Assembly (NCBI GenBank): GCA_946480295.1
Contig: CAMLIT010000148.1
Span: forward strand, 1 to 9,260
Direction: 5' to 3'
DNA: 9,260 bases
DNA from: an uncultured Gemmatimonadota bacterium
GTDB taxonomy: Bacteria; Gemmatimonadota; Gemmatimonadetes; Gemmatimonadales; Gemmatimonadaceae
Positions 1 to 5,904 of the stretch are shown piece by piece. A program made the position numbers and the translations under genes. Position 1 is the stretch's first letter; every line of letters starts with the position of its first letter. Below the pieces are notes generated by a model. That model saw only the letters and a program-made list of their open reading frames with translations. It was not told where the DNA came from and made no database searches.

Positions 1-418
1 CGAAGATGCGCACGTTCTCCAGCAGCGCCCCGGGCGAGTGCACGTCCATGCCGTACGTGTCGTGCATCGTCGGGTAGCGCGTGGACGGCGGCTGCTGCCC
101 CGAGATCTGCCCGCCGGACCAGCAGACGCCCTCACCGATGCCGATGAAGACGAGGATGCGCGGCTCGGCGCTGACCCACTGCGCCGCCGTCGCGTCGACG
201 GCGGTGCCGTCGGCCAGGTGCATGTTGCTGAAGCGCGTCGTGTGCACGCCGGGCTGGATCCTGTGCGAGCGCGGCCGCCCCAGGCAATGGTTGGCCGGCG
301 GGCGAAAGTGCACGGCGGGCACCGCGTCGCGCTGCGCGGCGGCCATGCAGGAGACCGCCGCCGAGAGCGCGGCGGCCAGTGCCAGCTTCGTCTTCCGTGC
401 GCCACGCATCAGTGGCAT
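1..418 (-). CDS. Exported protein, N-terminal part (3' end outside window); possible right-handed beta-helix protein
   Basis: About 139 codons are visible before the gene runs off the left edge; the reading frame has no stop. The chosen start is ATG at 418, because a GGGAG lies six bases upstream (425-429). A second in-frame ATG at 409 shares its A with the TGA of the preceding phosphatase gene. Either start makes the gene overlap that stop, which suggests translational coupling. The N-terminus has basic residues (RGARKTK), an Ala/Leu-rich core and a likely signal peptidase I site after MAAA, before QRDA. Downstream come a Cys-containing stretch (ANHCLGRPR), a hydrophobic strand (ILVFIGIGEG) and Gly-rich text: CWSGGQISGQ, then YGMDVHSPGALLENVRIF. 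The spacing of short strands (GMDV..., ALLENVRIF) resembles right-handed parallel beta-helix proteins of the pectate-lyase-like fold. That fold call is inference from a short stretch. No catalytic residues can be assigned. Confidence 0.6.
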   Translation of the reverse strand, partial: MPLMRGARKTKLALAAALSAAVSCMAAAQRDAVPAVHFRPPANHCLGRPRSHRIQPGVHTTRFSNMHLADGTAVDATAAQWVSAEPRILVFIGIGEGVCWSGGQISGQQPPSTRYPTMHDTYGMDVHSPGALLENVRIF

Positions 419-1908
419 CTCGTGCTCCCGCTGTCGTAGACGCCGGTGAACGGATCGGTGGCGATGAACTCCCAGTGGTAGCCGGTCTCGCCGAGCACCA
501 TCCGGATCACGCCGTGGTAGTACTGGAGGTGGAACTCGCTGTTCGCCTCGAACCCGTTCCGGAACTTGTAGTTCCCCGCGCCGCCCGTTCCCACGACGAA
601 CTCCCGGATGCCGTTCACCGGGTCGGCGTTCCCGTTCGGATCCTGCGGCGCGAAGCGCTCGTAGTCGTGATCGTGGCCGTTCAGCACCACGTCCGCGCCG
701 TAGGCGTACAACGTGTCCCAGAGCGCCTGCACGCCGTAGTTGTTGCCGTGGTAGCCGGAGCTGAAGCGCGGGCGGTGCCAGTACGCGAGCACGCACCTCG
801 CCGTGGTCGCGCGCAGGTCGGCGGCGAGCCAGGCCACCTCGGCGGAGGTCGCGCTCACGTCGATCTCGGAGTTCAGCGCGATGAGGTGCCAGGCGCCGAG
901 GTCGTAGCTGTAGTAGCCCTTTCCCTGGGTGCCCGCCTGACCGCCCCAATAGTCCCAGTAGCCCGCGGCCGCTTCCGGCGTCTTCGTCAGGTACTCGTGG
1001 TTCCCCGGCACGGGCCGGGAGCGCGCCTTCTGCCGTCCCCACGTCGGATCGTACCAGGTCGTGTACTCGGTCAGGTTGCCGTACTCGTACGCGTTGTCGC
1101 CGAGCGGCAGCACGGTGCCGGGGAGCGTGTCGAGGAGGTTGGCCGTCAGCGAATCGTACTTCTCACCGTCGGGATCGACCGCGGAGGAATCCGCGATGTC
1201 CCCCGCCGCCAGGACCACCGGGCTCGGAACGACGGACACCGTCGCCGCGCCCGCCGCCCCCGCGTAGCTCGCCATCACCTGCACGTCGCCGGAATCCACG
1301 CCGGTCACGTATCCCTTCTCGTCCACCGTGGCGATGCGCGTGTCGAAGCACGCCCACCGGATCCCAGCCGAATCCACGCTGACCGGGTTCCCCAGCGGGT
1401 CGGTGATCGCGACCGTCAACGGAATCGTCTGCCCCACGCGCGCGGAGTCGGCGAGCGCCGAGACGGCGACGACGAGGCTCCCGATGCGCACGTCGATCGG
1501 CGGCGCCCCGGCGAGCGGGAGCAGGGTGACGGTCACGACGGGGTTCGAGCCGAGGTTCACGTCGATCGTCGCCTGTCCCTCGTGCGTGACGTTCCCACTC
1601 GTGTCGTAGGCGCGGACGAGCAGCGTGCGCGCGGTACCGGGCGGGATCGCCAGCGTCCCCGACGCGAGGCCGTCGAGGGGCTCGAGGTCGAAGACGAGGC
1701 TCGGCTGGATGTCGGCGGCGCTCACCTCGACGACGAGCGTGCTGACCGAGGTCCCCGCGACATCGGCGACGAGCTGCAGGTGCGCGACCGTGGCGCGCCG
1801 GCTCGTCGGCCGCGCCTGATCGGCGCAGGCGGTCGCCGCCAGCCAGAGCACGCCGGCGAGCGCCACCATCCAGCGCGATGGACTTCGCGAGCCAGTGATC
1901 ATCGACAT
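409..1908 (-). CDS. Lipoprotein metallophosphoesterase, purple-acid-phosphatase-like, with N-terminal Ig-like domains (paralog B)
   Basis: This is a 499-residue exported phosphoesterase. Residues 1-28 form a lipoprotein-type signal ending LAATAC, with Cys28 the likely lipidated residue. Residues about 42-140 form a beta-sandwich module (VSAADIQP, VRAYD, TVTLLPLAG). Residues about 143-228 resemble a bacterial Ig-like group 2 (Big_2) domain (IATVDEKGYVTGVDSGDV). From 231 on there is a metallophosphoesterase domain with the motif series of purple acid phosphatases: AAGD (Asp237), GDNAY (270-274), GNHE (302-305), AYWH (His378) and GHDH (411-414), followed by DYERF. All expected metal-ligand positions are present, so activity is likely; the substrate is unknown. 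The protein ends DSGSTRCH; Cys372 and Cys498 could form a disulfide. A GGGAG stands five bases before ATG 1908, although an in-frame ATG at 1902 is also possible. The gene follows a clear paralog and overlaps the start of the next exported-protein gene. Confidence 0.9.
   Translation of the reverse strand: MSMITGSRSPSRWMVALAGVLWLAATACADQARPTSRRATVAHLQLVADVAGTSVSTLVVEVSAADIQPSLVFDLEPLDGLASGTLAIPPGTARTLLVRAYDTSGNVTHEGQATIDVNLGSNPVVTVTLLPLAGAPPIDVRIGSLVVAVSALADSARVGQTIPLTVAITDPLGNPVSVDSAGIRWACFDTRIATVDEKGYVTGVDSGDVQVMASYAGAAGAATVSVVPSPVVLAAGDIADSSAVDPDGEKYDSLTANLLDTLPGTVLPLGDNAYEYGNLTEYTTWYDPTWGRQKARSRPVPGNHEYLTKTPEAAAGYWDYWGGQAGTQGKGYYSYDLGAWHLIALNSEIDVSATSAEVAWLAADLRATTARCVLAYWHRPRFSSGYHGNNYGVQALWDTLYAYGADVVLNGHDHDYERFAPQDPNGNADPVNGIREFVVGTGGAGNYKFRNGFEANSEFHLQYYHGVIRMVLGETGYHWEFIATDPFTGVYDSGSTRCH
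425..429 (-). promoter_or_regulatory. Ribosome binding site of the exported protein gene, inside the upstream phosphatase gene
   Basis: Reading the minus strand, GGGAG is followed by a six-base spacer and ATG at 418. It lies in the codons for the Asp-Ser-Gly-Ser part of the phosphatase C-terminus. The site favours the start at 418 over the one at 409. Confidence 0.5.
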
Positions 1909-1935
1909 TCCCGCTCCCGAGAGGGATCGGAGCGG
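1909..1935 (-). promoter_or_regulatory. Hairpin covering the ribosome binding site of phosphatase paralog B
   Basis: On the minus strand CCGCTCC (1935-1929) pairs perfectly with GGAGCGG (1917-1911) across an 11-base loop, giving a 7-bp GC-rich stem. The second arm contains the GGAG that serves ATG 1908, so folding would hide the Shine-Dalgarno sequence. The pairing is seen directly; a regulatory effect is inference. No equivalent hairpin is visible before the sister gene at 3533. Confidence 0.45.
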
Positions 1936-2009
1936 ATGTGGAGATCAAACGTCGACGCCCGCGCCGCCCGTGGATCTCGTGTGGCGGCGCGTCCTGCCGG
2001 ACGACACCA

Positions 2010-3533
2010 TCAATGGCAGTTCCCGCTGCCGCTGTCGCGGACCACGCCGGAGGTCGTCATGAACTTCCAGCTGTAGCCCGCCTGTCCGAGCGCCATGCGG
2101 AGGACTCCGTGAACGTTCTTGGGTCCCGTCAGGGAGTCGCCGGCGATGAACATTCGGCTGTTCGGCTGGACGCCTCCGGGGCCCACTCCGCGCTGGTGTC
2201 CGCCCCCCGTGCCCACGACGAACTCGCGGATGCCGGCCGTATCGGGGTTCTGCTGCGGATCCTGCGGGTCGAAGGGCTCGTAATCGTGATCGTGCCCGTT
2301 GAGCACCACGTCCGCGTGGTACTTGTACAGCGTGTCCCAGAGCGCCTGGACATAGGGGTTGTTGCCGTGATACCCGGAGCTGAAGCGCGGTCGGTGCCAG
2401 TAGGCGAGCACGCACCTGGCCGACGTGGCGGCCAGGTCGTGGCCGAGCCACGTGACCTCCGGGTTCGACGCGAACGACGCAGCGGACGTCGTATCGACCT
2501 CGCTGTTCAGCGCGATGAGGTGCCACGCGCCGAGGTCGTAGCTGTAGTAGCCCTGACCCTGGGGCCCACCCCGCGCGCCCCAGTATCCCCAGTAGCCGGC
2601 ACCGAGATAGGGTGACTTGGTCTTGTACTCGTGGTTGCCGGGCACCGGGTACGAGCGCCCGAACTGGCGCCCCCAGCTGGGCTGATAGTACGTGGTGTAT
2701 TCGGTCAGCGACCCGACCTCGTACACGTTGTCGCCGAGCGGCAGCACGGCGCCCGGCATCGTGTCGAGCATCGCCGCGGTCAGCGTGTCGAAGTGCGCGG
2801 TCGAGATCCAGGTCGTCTCCGAATCGTTCGCGATGTCTCCAGCGGCGATGACGACGTTGGGGACGATCGAGAAGCTGGCCGCCCCCGCGGCACCCGCGTA
2901 GCTGGCGACGATCTGCACGTCGCCGGAATCGACGCCGGTGACGCTGCCCTTCGTGTCGACCGTGGCGCGGCGCATGTCGAAGCTCGCCCAGCGGATGGCG
3001 GACGAATCGACGGTGACCGGGTTCCCGAGGGCGTCGGTGATGGCGATGGTCAGCGGGATCTTCTGCCCGACGAGAATCGAGTCGCGCGCTGGCGAGACGG
3101 TGACGGTCAGGCTGCCGATGCGCACGTCGATCGGCAGCGAGCCGGCGAGGGGCAGGAGCTCGACGGTCACGCTCGGGTTGGCCCCGACCTGCACGTCGAT
3201 CGTCGTCTGCCCCTCGTTCGTCTCGGTGCCGTTCGCGTCGTAGGCGCGCACGACGATGGTGCGCGCCGCCCCGGCGGGGACCTCGATGGTGCCCGAGGCG
3301 ACCCCGTTCACCGTCTGGAGATTGTAGATCAGCGTCGGCTGGATGTCGGCGGCACTCACCTGGACGACGAGCGTGCTCACGGGCGTGGCGGACACGTTCG
3401 CCGTCACCTGCAGATGCGCGACGTCCCGCCGTGCAGGCGGCGGCGCCTGGTCGGAACAGGCGGTCGCCGCCAGCGCGAGCAGGCAGGCCAGCAGCAGGGT
3501 CCAGCGCGAGCGCATCCGTGCGCCAATCGTCAT
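2010..3533 (-). CDS. Lipoprotein metallophosphoesterase, purple-acid-phosphatase-like, with N-terminal Ig-like domains (paralog A)
   Basis: The protein has 507 residues from ATG 3533; residue numbers here and in later entries count from the in-frame GTG at 3545, four codons upstream. That GTG overlaps the GGAG (3545-3548), so it cannot be the start. Signal peptide and relaxed lipobox end AATAC (Cys30). A beta-sandwich module spans about 43-140 and a Big_2-like domain about 145-229 (RATVDTKGSVTGVDSG). The metallophosphoesterase domain has AAGD (Asp237), GDNVY (271-275), GNHE (303-306), AYWH (His384) and GHDH (417-420). These are the purple acid phosphatase motifs, so a metal-dependent phosphoesterase on the cell surface is likely. 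After GHDH it reads DYEPF where paralog B has DYERF. It also carries extra residues near 354-360 (TSAASFA) and a longer Gly-rich loop near 447-478. Cys378 and Cys510 match the Cys pair of paralog B, and the protein ends DSGSGNCH. It lies 137 bases after the small lipoprotein gene. Confidence 0.9.
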   Translation of the reverse strand: MTIGARMRSRWTLLLACLLALAATACSDQAPPPARRDVAHLQVTANVSATPVSTLVVQVSAADIQPTLIYNLQTVNGVASGTIEVPAGAARTIVVRAYDANGTETNEGQTTIDVQVGANPSVTVELLPLAGSLPIDVRIGSLTVTVSPARDSILVGQKIPLTIAITDALGNPVTVDSSAIRWASFDMRRATVDTKGSVTGVDSGDVQIVASYAGAAGAASFSIVPNVVIAAGDIANDSETTWISTAHFDTLTAAMLDTMPGAVLPLGDNVYEVGSLTEYTTYYQPSWGRQFGRSYPVPGNHEYKTKSPYLGAGYWGYWGARGGPQGQGYYSYDLGAWHLIALNSEVDTTSAASFASNPEVTWLGHDLAATSARCVLAYWHRPRFSSGYHGNNPYVQALWDTLYKYHADVVLNGHDHDYEPFDPQDPQQNPDTAGIREFVVGTGGGHQRGVGPGGVQPNSRMFIAGDSLTGPKNVHGVLRMALGQAGYSWKFMTTSGVVRDSGSGNCH

Positions 3534-3544
3534 CGAGGTCACCA

Positions 3545-3548
3545 CTCC
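3545..3548 (-). promoter_or_regulatory. Ribosome binding site deciding the start of paralog A
   Basis: GGAG on the minus strand lies 11 bases before ATG 3533. The in-frame GTG at 3545 overlaps its last G and the GTG at 3542 is two bases away, so neither can use it. The ATG also matches the start region of paralog B (MTIGARMRSRW beside MITGSRSPSRW). Confidence 0.5.
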
Positions 3549-3670
3549 AGCGGTGCGGCGAGCGAGCGGGAAGAGCGGCCGAGGCGGGTCGCCGCGGCGC
3601 CCACGCCATTACTCGACGGATGGCTCGAGGCCACGGCGGCGAGCGTCTGGCGTGCGCGTCGGGCGTCGGA

Positions 3671-4366
3671 CTAGTTCACGTTGACGGTTGCCGCCGCACC
3701 GAGCCCACTGTAGGTGGCCATGATCTCGGTCGACTGCCCCGTCAGCACGCCGGTGACCACGCAGCTGCTGTTGTCGGAGCCGACGGCCACCGTCGCGATG
3801 GCCGGGTTGTCCGTCGCGCAGGTCACGGAGCCCGCCGCCGGCGTGATCGTCGAGCCGTCGCTCCCCTTCACCGTCACCGCGATCGTCGCGTTCGCGCCGA
3901 CGTTCACGCTGACCGTAGTCGACGACAGGCTGACGGTGAACGTCGTGAAAGTCGCGACGATCGGCTGGTCGCCGGAGTGCGTCAGCGGGATGGTGACGCT
4001 GTTGTTCGTCCCGACCTGGACGTCCTGCGTCGCCGTTCCCGTGTATGTCTCGACGCCGGTGGCGTCGTAGGCCTTGATCGTGATCGTGCGAGCCGATCCC
4101 GCCGGGATCGTCACCGTCCCCTTCGCGGTGTCGTTCACGACCGTGAGGTTGTAGATCAACGGGTTCGGATTGAGGTCGGCCGCGCTGATCTCGACGACGA
4201 CCTTGGACGGGACGTTCGCCGAGTTGAACACGGCCTGGATGTACATCTGCGCCGAACCGTGCTGGGGCTGCGGGGCGGTGGAGTGGTCGCACGCTGCGGC
4301 CATCGTCGCGGCGGCGCACAGGAGTGCCAGGGCGGGCAGTCGGCGGCATGAACGGCGCGTGGACAT
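3671..4366 (-). CDS. Small lipoprotein made of beta-sandwich/Ig-like domains, lacking the phosphatase domain
   Basis: The protein has 231 residues from ATG 4366. That start has a strong GAGGAG (4374-4379) seven bases upstream and opens directly into a signal peptide (STRRSCRRL, then an Ala/Leu core ending MAAAC, Cys26). The frame stays open upstream to 4513, but that part reads as non-coding GC-rich DNA. The mature part aligns with the N-terminal modules of both phosphatases: VVVEISAADLNPNPLIYNL, AGSARTITIKAYDATG and VQVGTNNSVTIPL match VVQVSAADIQPTLIYNL and the following text of paralog A. The second half (about 138-231) is Big_2-like, ending NPAIATV...VVTGVLTG...IMATYSG. Cys183 and Cys202 flank one hairpin of that domain and may pair. 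There is no metallophosphoesterase domain. It is probably a periplasmic or surface-anchored binding or scaffold protein; its partner is unknown. As first gene of the left block it is likely co-transcribed with the phosphatases. Confidence 0.8.
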   Translation of the reverse strand: MSTRRSCRRLPALALLCAAATMAAACDHSTAPQPQHGSAQMYIQAVFNSANVPSKVVVEISAADLNPNPLIYNLTVVNDTAKGTVTIPAGSARTITIKAYDATGVETYTGTATQDVQVGTNNSVTIPLTHSGDQPIVATFTTFTVSLSSTTVSVNVGANATIAVTVKGSDGSTITPAAGSVTCATDNPAIATVAVGSDNSSCVVTGVLTGQSTEIMATYSGLGAAATVNVN

Positions 4367-4373
4367 GGTCGAT

Positions 4374-4379
4374 CTCCTC
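4374..4379 (-). promoter_or_regulatory. Ribosome binding site fixing the start of the small lipoprotein
   Basis: GAGGAG on the minus strand lies seven bases before ATG 4366. This near-consensus site supports that start and excludes the longer reading frame beginning at 4513. Confidence 0.7.
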
Positions 4380-4780
4380 GGGTTGGCTGCTGCGTGATGA
4401 TGGATCCGCGACGATGCGCGCTGCCCCCCGACCGGAGCGCAGCAGCGCGGATCCGGCCGAAGCGGCCACCTGCAGCCCGGTCCACGCGGCAGCGAGCCCC
4501 CGCCTCCGTCCACGACGGGGGCGGCCGATGTCGCTGCTGAAGACCAGGCTTTGTACTGAGTCCTGTTCGCCCGGCGCGGCCGGCGTTGGGTGGGTGAGTG
4601 CCGCCCGTCAGCCCGGCTGGGTGATGTGTCGCAATGCGTTTGGGCGAACGCACCGGGCGTGCTTGCCGGGCCGGAGCCGCGTACGGACGCGCAACTCCTG
4701 ATGTTTGGCAGACTTGCCGCCGCCCATGGCCTCGTCAGGCATCGTCCGGCTGTGGTGGCGGAGCCACAACAGGCCGGGAG
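4380..4780. other. Intergenic leader region between the two gene blocks; no gene recognised
   Basis: About 400 bases without a credible coding region. Frames open on either strand here have the Arg/Pro/His-rich make-up of GC-rich shadow frames. The region must contain, or run close to, the promoter of the lipoprotein/phosphatase block, but I see no convincing -35/-10 pair and no PHO-box-like repeat. Two short self-complementary spots are present: GGCCG-AAG-CGGCC at 4455-4467 and GTGGC-GGA-GCCAC at 4755-4767. Both stems are only 5 bp and could be chance. Parts of 4540-4700 are less GC-rich than the flanking genes. Confidence 0.5.
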
Positions 4781-4802
4781 CGGCGCGACAGGTGGCGCGC
4801 CG
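4781..4802 (-). terminator. GC-rich stem-loop after the quinone operon; possible transcript end
   Basis: CGGCGCG (4781-4787) and CGCGCCG (4796-4802) form a perfect 7-bp all-GC stem with an 8-base loop. It begins nine bases after the phosphodiesterase stop codon. No T-run follows on the minus strand, so it is not a classical intrinsic terminator. It may slow the polymerase, protect the 3' end, or act with Rho. Confidence 0.4.
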
Positions 4803-4811
4803 TCGCCCCGC

Positions 4812-5279
4812 TCAGAGCTCGATCAGCTCCACCTCGGCCCGGCCGCCGTCGATCGTCAGGCGCGCCAGGCTCGGCATCAGGTTGAACCGCCGCTGCCCCG
4901 CCGCGCCGGGGTTCACCACGAGCCGGCGGTCGGCGCGCGTCACGAGCTGCCGATGCGTGTGGCCGTAGACGATCACGTCGGCCGCGTAGCGCTCCAGCAG
5001 CTTCTGCGGTGTCGGGCTCCCCAGCTCGTGGCCGTGGCTCACGTGGATCTTCAGCCCGTCGACCTCGCGCTCGATCGCCGCGGCCAGGCGCGGATCCCCG
5101 GGCACGTCGGTGTTGCCGTGAACCGCGAGCACCGGCGCGATCAGCCCGAGCTCATCGAGCACCGCGTCGCCCCCGACGTCTCCCGCGTGCAGGATGAGCT
5201 CCACCCCGGCGAGGGCGTCGTGCACCGTCGGCCGGACGAGCCCGTGCGTGTCGGAGATGAGGCCGATGACGTGCGTCAC
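4812..5279 (-). CDS. YfcE/MJ0936-family metallophosphoesterase (phosphodiesterase)
   Basis: The protein has 155 residues, the normal length for this small cytoplasmic family. All metal-binding motifs of the calcineurin-like fold are visible: SDTHG (Asp10, His12), HAGD (Asp34), GNTD (Asn56), SHGH (His82) and GHTH (His107, His109), then the family's VNPGA near 122-126. No signal peptide or membrane segment is seen. Family members hydrolyse phosphodiester model substrates with Mn or Ni; physiological substrates are mostly unknown. The start is GTG at 5279. Its first bases overlap the TGA of the UbiX gene in a GTGA arrangement, and a GGAG sits eight bases upstream (5288-5291), so translation is probably coupled to UbiX. 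It is the last gene of the quinone operon. It belongs to a different branch of the superfamily from the exported phosphatases further left. Confidence 0.9.
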   Translation of the reverse strand: MTHVIGLISDTHGLVRPTVHDALAGVELILHAGDVGGDAVLDELGLIAPVLAVHGNTDVPGDPRLAAAIEREVDGLKIHVSHGHELGSPTPQKLLERYAADVIVYGHTHRQLVTRADRRLVVNPGAAGQRRFNLMPSLARLTIDGGRAEVELIEL

Positions 5280-5893
5280 GCCCCCGGCTCCGGTTCACTC
5301 CCCCACCGCCGGACGAGCGCGTGCTCCACCCCGAGGTGGTCGAGCACGCGCGCCACGATGAAGTCCACGAGATCCGGGATCCCCTGCGGCCGGTTGTAGA
5401 AGCCGGGGGCTGCCGGCATCACCAGCGCGCCGGCCCGCGTCAGGCGCAGCATGTTCTCGAGGTGGATCGCGCTGAGCGGCGTCTCGCGGGTCACGAGGAT
5501 CAGAGGCCGCCGCTCCTTCAGCGCGACGTCGGCCGCGCGCTCCACGAGCGATCGCGAGGCGCCGACGCTCACCGCCGACAACGTCCCCATCGAGCAGGGG
5601 CAGATCACCATCCCCGCGTTGCGCGCCGAGCCCGACGCCGGCGCTGCACCGCGATCGGCGTCGTCGTACACCGTGACGAGCCGGTCCCACGACTTCACCC
5701 CGACGCGCTCGCGGAGCGCCTCCACCGACCCGATCTCGCTCTCCGTGCGCAGCAGCCGGAGACCGTGGCCGGACACGATGAGCTGCACGCGCCGCTCGGA
5801 CGCGACGAGCACCTCGAGCAGCCGCACCGCGTACGGCGCCCCCGACGCGCCGGTGACGGCGAGGACGATCGGCGCGTGGTCGCGCGCGGTCAT
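5276..5893 (-). CDS. ubiX: UbiX-type flavin prenyltransferase (MqnM-like)
   Basis: The 205-residue cytoplasmic enzyme joins dimethylallyl phosphate to reduced FMN, making the prenylated FMN cofactor that UbiD-family decarboxylases need. Family marks are plain: VTGASGAPYAVRLLE at 13-27 (flavin-binding loop with Ser17), ICPCSMGTLSAVSVGAS at 97-113, RAADVALKERRPL at 119-131, RETPLSAIHLENM at 136-148 and PAAPGFYNRP at 160-169 (Tyr166). Length and motif order are normal. The start is ATG 5893, 11 bases after the prenyltransferase stop; the frame stays open to 6661, but that upstream part is the wrong frame of the prenyltransferase gene. The Shine-Dalgarno sequence is weak (GAG ten bases ahead). 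The 3' end overlaps the phosphodiesterase by 4 bases. Placement beside a UbiD gene in the same operon fits cofactor supply to that enzyme. Confidence 0.95.
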   Translation of the reverse strand: MTARDHAPIVLAVTGASGAPYAVRLLEVLVASERRVQLIVSGHGLRLLRTESEIGSVEALRERVGVKSWDRLVTVYDDADRGAAPASGSARNAGMVICPCSMGTLSAVSVGASRSLVERAADVALKERRPLILVTRETPLSAIHLENMLRLTRAGALVMPAAPGFYNRPQGIPDLVDFIVARVLDHLGVEHALVRRWGSEPEPGA

Positions 5894-5904
5894 GGTCCGG
5901 TCGC

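Larger units (their letters stand above)
409..3533 (-). repeat. Tandem duplication of the phosphatase lipoprotein gene
   Basis: The genes at 409-1908 and 2010-3533 align along their whole length. The proteins agree at roughly two thirds of positions by eye, and long stretches are nearly identical in DNA, for example around the AYWHRPRFSSGYHG and GHDHDYE codons (about 690-790 versus 2300-2410). Their stops lie about 1.6 kb apart. The DNA between and before the two copies (1909-2009 and 3534-3670) does not look alike. The duplication is therefore old enough for spacers and third codon positions to diverge. Confidence 0.85.

Noticed and set aside
1990..2003. CGTCC-TGCC-GGACG hairpin just after the paralog A stop
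   Set aside because: A 5-bp stem without a T-run is common by chance in such GC-rich DNA; too weak to call a terminator.
1945..2010. Short frame starting at the TGATG overlap after paralog A
   Set aside because: It has only about 21 codons, no homology features and no Shine-Dalgarno sequence.
379..2076. Long plus-strand open frame opposite the second phosphatase
   Set aside because: Its protein is rich in Arg, Val, His and Ala without motifs, typical of the antisense of a GC-rich gene. The minus-strand frame has a full set of phosphatase motifs.
1945..3609. Minus-strand open frame of 554 codons over paralog A
   Set aside because: It is a shifted frame of the real gene and reads as Arg/Ala/His-rich text without domains.
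4367..4513. N-terminal extension of the small lipoprotein up to ATG 4513
   Set aside because: The extension places 49 low-complexity residues before a signal peptide, and the GAGGAG is placed for ATG 4366.
4380..4780. Search for a PHO-box or other operator that would tie the phosphatases to phosphate starvation
   Set aside because: No CTGTCAT-like direct repeats and no clear -35/-10 pair were visible.
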